From positions 1-6,989 of the forward strand of contig DASZCR010000075.1 of NCBI GenBank assembly GCA_035942915.1: a stretch of 6,989 bases of DNA, read 5' to 3'. The position numbers and the translations under genes were made by a program. Under the pieces are notes generated by a model. It was not told where the DNA came from. It worked only from the letters and a program-made list of their open reading frames with translations, and searched no databases. The stretch is from DASZCR01 sp035942915 (lineage in GTDB: Bacteria > Acidobacteriota > Blastocatellia > Pyrinomonadales > Pyrinomonadaceae). Below, piece by piece: positions 1-5,439 of the stretch (the stretch's first letter is position 1; each line of letters begins with the position of its first letter).

Positions 1-817
1 CGATGATGGCGCGCACGCGCGCGGCCTTGTCGTCGTGAGGCAGCGTCGGCGGGTGCGGGTTGCCAAGCTGCGCGGCGATGTCGTCAAAGAGCGAACCGTC
101 CGTGTAGTCGGCGCGCTCTTCGGCGACGCTCCACACGACGCGTCCGCCGTAGGCTTCCCGCAAGGTGAGCGCAGCCTGCGTGGCGAGCGTCGTTTTGCCG
201 ACGCCGCCCGGCCCCGTCAGCGTGACGATACTGTTGCGGCCGGGGGCGAGCGCCTCGATGAGATGGTTGACGATGTTGCGCCCGTGTTTATCGACGCGCT
301 CGACGAAACCGATGCACGGCGGGCGCAGCACGGGGTCGTGAACGGACGGCGGCGGCACGGCCAAGTCCTGTACGACTTTTCGGATACCTTTGACGATGTC
401 GAGAAACGCCTCGTCGCGGTTCGACGAGAGCGTGACGGCCTTGGCGTCCGTGGGCAGGGCTTGAAGCTTGCTGAAGGGCGCGCCCTCCCAGTCGCAGGGG
501 CGGAGAATGACGGGAATGACACGGGCTTCTCCGGCCTCGTGTCTCTCCATCGCGCGCTTTACCTCAACGTCGTTGCAATAGGGCGAGGCCATGAAGTCGG
601 AACTGATGAGCAGCAGAATAATCTGTGCCGAGTTGAGGTGCTCGTCAATCTTGCCAGCCCATTCCGTCCCGGCCGTGATTTTCCGGTCGTGCCATCCCTT
701 GATGACTCCCTGATGTTCCAGATTGGCGAGATGCTTGACCAACTCGCATCTCAACTCTTCGTCAAGATGAGAGTAGGAGTAGAAAATCTCGACGGCATTT
801 GTGAGGCAAGAGGGCAC
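1..817 (-). CDS. TIR-STAND NTPase (TIR domain + P-loop/NB-ARC-like), partial, C-terminus beyond left edge
   Basis: Translating the minus strand from a GTG at 817-815 gives 272 residues with no stop to the window edge. Residues about 8-150 read as a bacterial TIR domain: IFYSYSHLDEELR at 11-23, HDRKITAG at 43-50, a hydrophobic strand IILLLISS at 66-73, then SPYCNDVE with Glu85 in the position of the catalytic glutamate of NAD-cleaving TIR domains, and IPVILRPCDW at 101-110. A Pro-rich linker (154-167) leads to a STAND-type NTPase start with Walker A GPGGVGKTT at 202-210. Known from the families: bacterial TIR domains often hydrolyse NAD+, and TIR-STAND proteins act as sensors in antiphage defence or signalling. 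That this one does so is inference; the sensor region (TPR, WD40 or similar) is outside the window. The start is preceded by AAAGGAG, and an in-frame TAA (862-860, the stop of the rhodanese gene) bars a distant upstream start. Confidence 0.88.
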   Translation of the reverse strand, partial: MPSCLTNAVEIFYSYSHLDEELRCELVKHLANLEHQGVIKGWHDRKITAGTEWAGKIDEHLNSAQIILLLISSDFMASPYCNDVEVKRAMERHEAGEARVIPVILRPCDWEGAPFSKLQALPTDAKAVTLSSNRDEAFLDIVKGIRKVVQDLAVPPPSVHDPVLRPPCIGFVERVDKHGRNIVNHLIEALAPGRNSIVTLTGPGGVGKTTLATQAALTLREAYGGRVVWSVAEERADYTDGSLFDDIAAQLGNPHPPTLPHDDKAARVRAII

Positions 818-828
818 GTGAGCGCAAA

Positions 829-835
829 CTCCTTT
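829..835 (-). promoter_or_regulatory. Ribosome binding site fixing the GTG start of the TIR-STAND gene
   Basis: On the minus strand AAAGGAG lies 11 nt upstream of GTG at 817-815. There is no in-frame ATG or TTG between the upstream in-frame TAA and the TIR fold, so this Shine-Dalgarno sequence is what supports the GTG start. The spacing is a little long but usable. Confidence 0.6.
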
Positions 836-859
836 CCGAGCTTGCAGACAATATAGCAG

Positions 860-1231
860 TTATCCGCGTTCGGTCGGAGCATCGGCCTCTTGCCACGCTT
901 TCCAGCCTCCGGCGAGGGAGTAGACGCGCGTGTAGCCCATGCGTTGAAGATTGTCTGCGGCGAGCGCCGAGCGATAGCCGCCGCCGCAGTAGAGGATAAG
1001 TTCGGTCTCTTTGTCAGGAATCTGCGTCTCGATGTCGCGCTCGATGATGCCGCGTCCCAGATGGACGGCCTTCGCGGCATGACCGGCCTGCCATTCGTTA
1101 TCCTCGCGCACGTCAATGAGACGCGCACCGTCTCCGGCCGCGAGGCGTGCGCGCGCCTCTGCGACGGAGATTTCGCGGATGCGCGTTTTGGCGTCGTTGA
1201 CGAGTTTGAGAAAGCCTTCTGTATGTTCCAT
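860..1231 (-). CDS. Single-domain rhodanese-like sulfurtransferase
   Basis: A 123-residue protein with one rhodanese domain, probably cytosolic because no signal peptide or membrane segment is visible. It has the domain-opening motif ISVAEARARL (21-30), LIDVRE (38-43) with the conserved Asp-Val-Arg, and the active-site loop CGGGYRS at 82-88, where Cys82 would carry the persulfide. GGWKAW near the C-terminus is the usual rhodanese ending. Family knowledge: such proteins move sulfane sulfur to acceptors such as thiols or sulfur-carrier proteins; the acceptor here is unknown. The ATG at 1231-1229 has GAAGGT 9 nt upstream. The gene is co-directional with the TIR-STAND gene, 42 nt apart, so the two may share a transcript. 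Length matches complete single-domain members and the catalytic Cys is intact. The domain call is secure, the physiological role is not. Confidence 0.93.
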   Translation of the reverse strand: MEHTEGFLKLVNDAKTRIREISVAEARARLAAGDGARLIDVREDNEWQAGHAAKAVHLGRGIIERDIETQIPDKETELILYCGGGYRSALAADNLQRMGYTRVYSLAGGWKAWQEADAPTERG

Positions 1232-1284
1232 CGTGTGGCTACCTTCGGCCGAGACGGCGGCGGCTCGTCCATCGCCGTGCGCGT

Positions 1285-1313
1285 TTGACTTTCAAATTCT
1301 CACTTTGTTACAT
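1285..1313 (+). promoter_or_regulatory. Weak candidate promoter for the lipoprotein gene
   Basis: TTGACT (1285-1290, 5 of 6 to consensus) is followed after 17 nt by TTACAT (1308-1313), which matches only 3 of 6 bases of the -10 consensus. It overlaps the opposing candidate promoter. The -35 is good and the -10 is poor, so the promoter is uncertain, but the lipoprotein gene must start near here because it is divergent from the rhodanese gene. Confidence 0.3.
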
Positions 1314-1340
1314 CATACCGCTTCCGAAAAATCCTGTGGA
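1312..1340 (-). promoter_or_regulatory. Candidate sigma-70-type promoter for the rhodanese/TIR-STAND unit
   Basis: Read on the minus strand, TCCACA (1340-1335, 4 of 6 to TTGACA) is followed after exactly 17 nt by TATGAT (1317-1312, 5 of 6 to TATAAT). It lies in a locally AT-richer patch of a GC-rich region and would give a leader of roughly 75 nt before the rhodanese ATG. The assignment is by consensus match only. Confidence 0.45.
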
Positions 1341-1346
1341 GTGAAC

Positions 1347-1931
1347 ATGCGAAAAAAGAGAGCGCGTAAACTGCTCGTCGGGCTGGCCTGTGCTCTGGCG
1401 TTGACGGGCTGCGGCGACGGCGGCAACGGCGGCCGGAGCAACGTCAATACGAACACCACAGCGAACGCGAACACGCAGACCGGCGTGAACGCCGACGCCG
1501 CGACGACGGCCGGGGCAACGACGGCCGGCGCGACGCAGACGCCCGCGCCGACGGCTGCCGTCGTGGCGACGGCGAACACGTCGGGCGGCGAGGGCGAAAG
1601 CGTCGCGCGCGTGGTGGCCGAAGTCGCTTCGTTCACGGACGAGTTGCTGAGGAGAATCGAGGGCGCACAAGACCCCTCGACCGGGGTCGCCGAGGCGCAA
1701 AAGTTTTTCGACTCGCGCGCGCGCGAGATGAGAGCGCGCGTCGGCGCGGCCAGAGCCAGCGCGCAGGCGAGCGCAGAGGCGCGTCGCAGCCTGCTGGAAT
1801 CCGAGGTTGATAACAGCGCACGCGTCTCCAATCTGCAAACGAAATATCTCGACCGCTCGATGAGCGACGCAGCCTTCAAGGCGCGGCTCGATAAATTGGT
1901 CGGCGACTACCGCAAGTTGTTCGAGAACTGA
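1347..1931 (+). CDS. Small lipoprotein of unknown function with Asn/Thr/Ala-rich linker
   Basis: 194 residues from ATG 1347, chosen because GGAG at 1338-1341 sits 5 nt upstream and because the signal peptide then begins properly. The N-terminus MRKKRARKLL is basic, followed by a short hydrophobic stretch and the lipobox LTGC, with Cys22 as the lipidation site; it should be exported and membrane-anchored. Residues about 23-95 are low complexity, rich in Asn, Thr, Ala and Gly, with a doubled ATTAG unit, and look like a flexible tether. The remaining ~100 residues are charged, Ala-rich and probably helical or coiled-coil (for example SLLESEVDNSARVSNLQTKY), with no motif I recognise. Codon use resembles the neighbours. 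An Asn/Thr linker directly after the lipid Cys is common in acidobacterial lipoproteins. No function is assigned. Confidence 0.85.
   Translation: MRKKRARKLLVGLACALALTGCGDGGNGGRSNVNTNTTANANTQTGVNADAATTAGATTAGATQTPAPTAAVVATANTSGGEGESVARVVAEVASFTDELLRRIEGAQDPSTGVAEAQKFFDSRAREMRARVGAARASAQASAEARRSLLESEVDNSARVSNLQTKYLDRSMSDAAFKARLDKLVGDYRKLFEN
1500..1529 (+). repeat. 15-nt tandem duplication in the lipoprotein linker
   Basis: GCGACGACGGCCGGG (1500-1514) is followed at once by GCAACGACGGCCGGC (1515-1529), 13 of 15 bases identical and in frame, giving Ala-Thr-Thr-Ala-Gly twice. It lies in the low-complexity tether, where length change is likely tolerated. Confidence 0.7.
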
Positions 1932-1948
1932 GCCGGTACGCGCGCGAA

Positions 1949-1978
1949 TTGGAGTAACCGCCCGCGCCGTTCTATAAT
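1949..1978 (+). promoter_or_regulatory. Sigma-70-type promoter upstream of the DinB-like gene
   Basis: A perfect TATAAT (1973-1978) stands out in GC-rich sequence, preceded after 18 nt by TTGGAG (1949-1954, 3 of 6 matches to the -35 consensus). Transcription from it would give a leader of about 125 nt before the DinB-like ATG and could continue into the 2-oxoacid dehydrogenase genes, for which I found no better promoter. The -10 is strong, the -35 weak. Confidence 0.55.
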
Positions 1979-2109
1979 GCTTTCTTGAACAGCACCGAAC
2001 AAGATTGCGGAGAGAAAAAGGGAGGCGCGGGGCTTGAAGTGCGCGCGTGCGGGTCAATGCGCGCCCGGCGAGGCTTCCGGCGCTCGCCCGTGACGCGAGA
2101 GGAGAGACG

Positions 2110-2568
2110 ATGAAGAGAGACGAGTTGCTCGCACAGGTGCACGCCTCGCACGCCAAACTGACGGCCGCGCTCGACGGCCTCACAGACGAACAGGCCACGC
2201 GCACGGGACTCAACCCGCAGTGGTCTGTGAAGGACGCGCTGGCGCACATCACGGCATGGGAGTTGGAAGGCGCAGAGGCCATCCGGCAACTTCAGCAGGG
2301 GACGTACGAGCGCAAGCCTTTCAATCAGGAGACCATCGACCGCTTCAACGCCGAGGCCGTCGAGTCGCGGCGCGGCCTCACGATGCCGGAAGCGCGGCGC
2401 GAGTTCGACGAGGCGCACGCCGCCTTCGTCCGCCTCCTTGAATCGCTGCCCGAAGAGGTCGAAGAACGCTCGCCCATCTACAAGTTCACCGAAGGCGTCG
2501 CCATACATCACCACGCACACCACGCGGCGCAAATCGAAGACTGGAAGAAGAATTTAAGTGATGGGTGA
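2110..2568 (+). CDS. DinB-like four-helix protein (DinB/DfsB-type fold, putative metal-dependent)
   Basis: 152 residues from ATG 2110, preceded by GAGGAGAG with good spacing. The reading frame stays open upstream, but that extension (MRVNARPARLPAL...) is not family-like. Residues 1-50 carry the DinB/DfsB signature: KRDELLAQVHASHAKL, then W38-S-V-K-D-A-L-A-H46-I-x-x-W50. The His-rich helix near the C-terminus, HHHAHHAAQI (133-142), offers His134 and His138 as partners for His46 in the three-His metal site typical of the superfamily. Known members include bacillithiol-type thiol transferases and the colibactin resistance protein ClbS; the substrate here is unknown. The last residues, SDG, and the TGA stop are encoded by the first heptads of the downstream repeat element, so the native C-terminus may have been altered slightly. 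It is probably cytosolic. Co-transcription with the downstream lipoamide dehydrogenase gene is possible across the 104-nt gap. Confidence 0.85.
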   Translation: MKRDELLAQVHASHAKLTAALDGLTDEQATRTGLNPQWSVKDALAHITAWELEGAEAIRQLQQGTYERKPFNQETIDRFNAEAVESRRGLTMPEARREFDEAHAAFVRLLESLPEEVEERSPIYKFTEGVAIHHHAHHAAQIEDWKKNLSDG

Positions 2569-2651
2569 TAGGTAATAAGTGATGGGTAATAAGTGATGGG
2601 TGATAGGAGAAATCCTCCTTCCTATCACCTATCACCTATCACCTATCACTT
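2556..2651 (+). repeat. Palindromic heptad-repeat element A (DinB-like / E3 junction)
   Basis: The left arm is seven heptads of the form RRGTRAT (2556-2604: AAGTGAT, GGGTGAT, AGGTAAT, AAGTGAT, GGGTAAT, AAGTGAT, GGGTGAT) plus AGG. The right arm (2621-2651) is four complementary ATCACCT-type units. Aligned, 2577-2607 pairs with 2621-2651: 31 positions with 27 Watson-Crick pairs, 2 G-U pairs and 2 A-C mismatches, around a 13-nt loop (2608-2620). The loop region also holds a competing AGGAG/CTCCT mini-stem. The element starts inside the end of the DinB-like gene, whose stop TGA is at 2566-2568, and ends 7 nt before the Shine-Dalgarno sequence of the E3 gene. It has no inner terminal repeats or transposase. 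Confidence 0.93.
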
Positions 2652-2658
2652 CTTGAGT

Positions 2659-2664
2659 GAGGAG
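2659..2664 (+). promoter_or_regulatory. Ribosome binding site fixing the TTG start of the E3 gene
   Basis: GAGGAG lies 8 nt before TTG at 2673-2675. No in-frame ATG precedes the FAD-binding beta strand, and a start at TTG gives the expected short N-terminus before the GxGxxG motif, so this site decides a TTG start. Confidence 0.75.
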
Positions 2665-2672
2665 AAGAACAA

Positions 2673-4076
2673 TTGGCAACGGAACAGTTTGACGTGACGA
2701 TTATCGGGGCGGGGCCGGGTGGTTACGTGGCCGCCGTGCGCGGCGCGCAGTTGGGGTTGAAGGTCGCGCTGGTCGAGAAAGACAAGCGTCTCGGCGGAAC
2801 GTGCGGCCTGCGCGGCTGCATCCCGACCAAGCAGCTTTTGATGTCGGCGCACGTCTACGAGCAGATGCAACATGCCGCAGACTTCGGCGTGCAGGCCGGA
2901 GACATCCGTCTGGCCTTCGCCGACGTGCAGAAGCGCAAAGAGAAGATTGTGATGAAGAACGCCAAGGGCGTCGAATACCTGATGAAGAAGAACAAGGTCA
3001 CGACGTTCAACGGCACGGCGCGCCTCGCGCTGCCCGGCAGGGTCGAGGTGACGGGCGGCGATGGCGCGACGCAGACCATCGAGACGAAAAACATCATCAT
3101 CGCTTCCGGTTCGGTCGTGCGCCCCATCCCCGGCTTCGAGACCGACGGCGAGCGCATCGTCAACAGCGACCACATCCTTGAGTTGAAGGAAGTGCCGAAG
3201 TCGCTCATCGTCCTCGGTTCGGGCGCGGTCGGCGTCGAGTTCGCCTCCGTCTACTCGCGCTTCGGCGCGGAGACGACCGTCGTCGAGTTGATGCCGCGTC
3301 TGATGCCGCTCGAAGACGAGGAGATTTCCAAAGAGCTTGAGAAGTCTTTCCGCAAGCGCGGCATCAAGTCTCTGACGGGGACGAAACTCGAAGGCGTCGA
3401 GCGCACGGACGCGGGCGTGCGCGTGACGGGCAAGGATGCGAAGGGCGGCGATGTCTCGCTCGAAGCAGAGATGCTGCTCGTGGCCGTCGGCCGTATGCCC
3501 TACATCGAAGGGCTTGGACTCGAAGGGACGAAGATTCGCGTCGAGCGCGGCGCGATTCAGGTCGATGAGATGTGCCGGACGGACGAGCCGAACGTCTACG
3601 CCATCGGCGACGTGATACCGACGCCGTGGCTGGCGCATCTGGCGTCGAAAGAGGGCATCCTCGTCGTCGAACAGATTGCCGGACATCACCCGCAGCCGAT
3701 AAATCTGCGTCACGTGCCTTCATGCACCTACTGCGACCCGGAGGTGGCCTCCGTCGGACTGACGGAGGCGAAGGCGAGGGAACTGGGCTACGACGTGAAG
3801 GTGGCGAAATTCCCGTTCTCGGCATCGGGCAAAGCGCGGATACTCGGCGAGGAGGAGGGCTTCGTCAAGGTCGTCAGCGAGACGCGTTACGACGAACTGC
3901 TCGGCGTCCACGTCATCGGCCCACACGCGACCGAGATTATTCACGAGGCGATTGTCGCCATGCACCTCGAATCGACCGCTGAGGAACTCGGACGCGCCAT
4001 CCACGCGCACCCGACCGTCTCCGAATCGGTGATGGAAGCCGCCGAGGGCATACACGGTCTGACCATCCATATCTGA
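2673..4076 (+). CDS. lpdA: Dihydrolipoamide dehydrogenase (E3)
   Basis: 467 residues, the normal length for E3, a cytosolic FAD-dependent disulfide oxidoreductase that reoxidises dihydrolipoyl groups on E2 with NAD+. In order: FAD-binding GAGPGG at 12-17; redox-active disulfide Cys44-x4-Cys49 within GGTCGLRGCIPTK; NAD-binding GSGAVG at 182-187 followed by EFAS; second FAD motif AIGD at 310-313; C-terminal dimerisation domain ending with HPTVSE, whose His446 and Glu451 form the catalytic His-Glu pair. All key residues are present. Glutathione or mercuric reductase is less likely because of the HPTxSE ending and the neighbouring E1/E2 genes. It is the first gene of the cluster, which is less usual than E3 last. 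It lies between two heptad-repeat elements and begins with TTG behind an ideal Shine-Dalgarno sequence. Confidence 0.96.
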   Translation: MATEQFDVTIIGAGPGGYVAAVRGAQLGLKVALVEKDKRLGGTCGLRGCIPTKQLLMSAHVYEQMQHAADFGVQAGDIRLAFADVQKRKEKIVMKNAKGVEYLMKKNKVTTFNGTARLALPGRVEVTGGDGATQTIETKNIIIASGSVVRPIPGFETDGERIVNSDHILELKEVPKSLIVLGSGAVGVEFASVYSRFGAETTVVELMPRLMPLEDEEISKELEKSFRKRGIKSLTGTKLEGVERTDAGVRVTGKDAKGGDVSLEAEMLLVAVGRMPYIEGLGLEGTKIRVERGAIQVDEMCRTDEPNVYAIGDVIPTPWLAHLASKEGILVVEQIAGHHPQPINLRHVPSCTYCDPEVASVGLTEAKARELGYDVKVAKFPFSASGKARILGEEEGFVKVVSETRYDELLGVHVIGPHATEIIHEAIVAMHLESTAEELGRAIHAHPTVSESVMEAAEGIHGLTIHI

Positions 4077-4079
4077 AGG

Positions 4080-4228
4080 GAGTGATAGGTGATGGGAATC
4101 AGTGATAGGTGATAAGTGATAGGTGATAAGTGATGGGTGATAAGAGAAAACCTGTCTTCTCTATTACCTATCACTTATCACTCATCACGCTCTTCTTATC
4201 ACCTATCACCTATCACCTATCACCTATT
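4080..4228 (+). repeat. Palindromic heptad-repeat element B (E3 / E1 alpha junction), composite
   Basis: It begins 3 nt after the E3 stop. The left arm (4080-4142) has RRGTGAT heptads interrupted by an off-register GGGAATC at 4094-4100. The apex is AGAGAA (4143-4148) pairing with TTCTCT (4157-4162) around an 8-nt loop. The right arm has two blocks: 4163-4188, which continues the pairing with the left arm for about four heptads, and 4198-4228, four further ATCACCT-type units. The spacer GCTCTTCTT (4189-4197) between them resembles the complement of the apex unit. The second block looks like the arm of another copy, so this may be a fused or partly duplicated element. It ends about 12 nt before the E1 alpha ATG. 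Confidence 0.93.
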
Positions 4229-4239
4229 ATTGAGTCTTT

Positions 4240-5415
4240 ATGAAGAACGGAACGCAACGCAAGAGCAGTTCGGGCGGGAAGGGCAAGAGTGCCCGCGAGA
4301 CGACGAAGAAGGTTGAGATGGCTGAGGGCGTCGCGGTCGAGGAGTGGAGGGACGGCGTGCCGTCGGTTGACCCGCTCAACGAGGCGGGCGAACTTGTCTG
4401 CACGAGTGAGACGACGCTGACGAACGAGCAGATGCTTGAGCTTTACCGCTACCTTCAGATGACGCGTCTGGTCGAGGAGCGTCTCGTCAACCTCTATCGT
4501 CAGACGAAGGTGGTCGGCGGCGTCTTCCGCTCGCTCGGACAGGAGGCGACGGCCGTCGGCACAGCCTATGCGCTCGCGCCGCAGGATTTCATCGCGCCGC
4601 TCATCCGCGACCTCGGCGCGGTGCTCGTCAAAGGCATCCGCCCGCGTGAGATTTTCGCGCAGTACATGGCGAAGGCTTGGGGGCCATCAGAGGGGCGCGA
4701 CCTCAACATCCACTTCGGCAATCTGGAAAAAGGCTTCATCGGCCCTATCTCGCACTTGGGCGACATGATTCCCGTCATGACGGGCATCGCGCTCGGCGCG
4801 CGGATGCAGAAAAGGGACGTGGTCACGGTCGCCTACATCGGCGACGGCGGGATGAGCACGGGCGCTTTCCACGAAGGCTTGAACTTCGCCGCCGTCCAAC
4901 GCCTGCCCGTGATTATCATCGCCGAGTACAACTGGTACGCCTATTCGACGCCGACCTCGAAGCAGACGGCCGTCCGCCATCTGGCAGAGAAGGCGGCAGG
5001 CTACGGCATTCCCGGTCATATCGTTGACGGCAACGATGTCGTGGCCTGTTACGAAGTGACGAAGCGCGCCGTCGAGTGGGCGCGCGGGGGCGGCGGCGCG
5101 TGCATCATCGAGGCCAAGACCTATCGCCGCAAGGGTCACGCGGAGCACGACGACCAGCGTTATCTGCCTGAAGGCGAGTTGGCGCGTTGGGAGCGTCGTG
5201 ACCCCGTCGAACGCTACGAGCGCCACCTGCTCTCAGGCGGCTTTGCCACGCGCGAACAACTCGAAGCGATTCTCTCGGACGTGCGCCGCGAGATTGAAGA
5301 GGATTCCGCGTGGGCTGAATCCTCGCCGATGCCCGACCCGGAAAAGGCCGCCTACGGCGTCTTCGACAACAGCATCGTTCCGCCCGCCTTCCGCCCGAAG
5401 GTGTTGGAGCGATAA
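4240..5415 (+). CDS. 2-oxoacid dehydrogenase E1 component, alpha subunit (pyruvate or branched-chain type)
   Basis: 391 residues; with E1 beta it forms the thiamine-diphosphate enzyme that decarboxylates a 2-oxoacid and transfers the acyl group to the E2 lipoyl arm. The cofactor motif is GDG at 201-203 with Asn231 and Tyr233 at its end (EYNWYAYSTP, 229-238); HEGLNFAAVQ at 211-220 and the conserved His300 in KGHAEHDDQRY (298-308) are also present. Two departures from common sequences: Tyr230 where ENN is usual, and Ala301 where animal PDH E1 alpha has its phosphorylated Ser. GRDLNIHFG (about 151-159) looks more branched-chain-like than pyruvate-like, so pdhA versus bkdA is left open. The first 26 residues are Lys/Ser-rich and outside the family core. 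ATG 4240 has a weak ribosome site, while Met27 (4318) has GAAGG 5 nt upstream, giving 365 residues, closer to the usual length. A 24-nt gap separates it from E1 beta. Confidence 0.93.
   Translation: MKNGTQRKSSSGGKGKSARETTKKVEMAEGVAVEEWRDGVPSVDPLNEAGELVCTSETTLTNEQMLELYRYLQMTRLVEERLVNLYRQTKVVGGVFRSLGQEATAVGTAYALAPQDFIAPLIRDLGAVLVKGIRPREIFAQYMAKAWGPSEGRDLNIHFGNLEKGFIGPISHLGDMIPVMTGIALGARMQKRDVVTVAYIGDGGMSTGAFHEGLNFAAVQRLPVIIIAEYNWYAYSTPTSKQTAVRHLAEKAAGYGIPGHIVDGNDVVACYEVTKRAVEWARGGGGACIIEAKTYRRKGHAEHDDQRYLPEGELARWERRDPVERYERHLLSGGFATREQLEAILSDVRREIEEDSAWAESSPMPDPEKAAYGVFDNSIVPPAFRPKVLER
4308..4320 (+). promoter_or_regulatory. Alternative ribosome binding site and start within E1 alpha
   Basis: GAAGG (4308-4312) lies 5 nt upstream of the in-frame ATG at 4318-4320 (Met27). 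This signal is stronger than the one before ATG 4240, where only TGAG at 4231-4234 resembles a Shine-Dalgarno sequence. The real N-terminus could therefore be MAEGVAVEEW. Confidence 0.4.
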
Positions 5416-5439
5416 GCACTCTTTGAAAATAGAAACGGC

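Noticed and set aside
35..856. Long plus-strand open frame of 273 codons
   Set aside because: It is the antisense of the TIR-STAND gene, whose minus-strand translation has clear TIR and Walker A motifs; long antisense frames are expected at this GC content.
2041..2085. GC-rich inverted repeats in the DinB-like leader (GCGCGC and GCGCC/GGCGC)
   Set aside because: Stems of 5-6 bp made only of G and C are expected by chance in this composition; no riboswitch-like architecture was seen.
2047..2109. Upstream extension of the DinB-like protein
   Set aside because: The extra 21 residues are Arg/Pro/Ala-rich and unlike the family, while ATG 2110 has a strong GAGGAG ribosome site.
1308..2282. Minus-strand open frame of 324 codons across lipoprotein and DinB-like genes
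   Set aside because: It spans two plus-strand genes and their promoter region, is Arg/Ala-rich and has no domain.
2556..2651. Possible CRISPR array
   Set aside because: Repeats are 7 nt, adjacent without unique spacers, and arranged as an inverted pair; no cas genes are present.
2556..2651. Element A as an intrinsic terminator
   Set aside because: The stem is long but followed by CTTCTTGAG rather than a U-tract, and it is not GC-rich; a terminator here remains possible only by other means.
2646..3713. Minus-strand open frame of 355 codons opposite the E3 gene
   Set aside because: Shadow of lpdA: rich in Arg, His, Asp, Ala with no recognisable domain, and its start lies inside a well-supported gene.
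3941..4174. Minus-strand frame encoding PITYHLS-type peptide repeats
   Set aside because: It is the open strand of heptad element B joined to antisense of lpdA; a translation artefact rather than a repeat protein.
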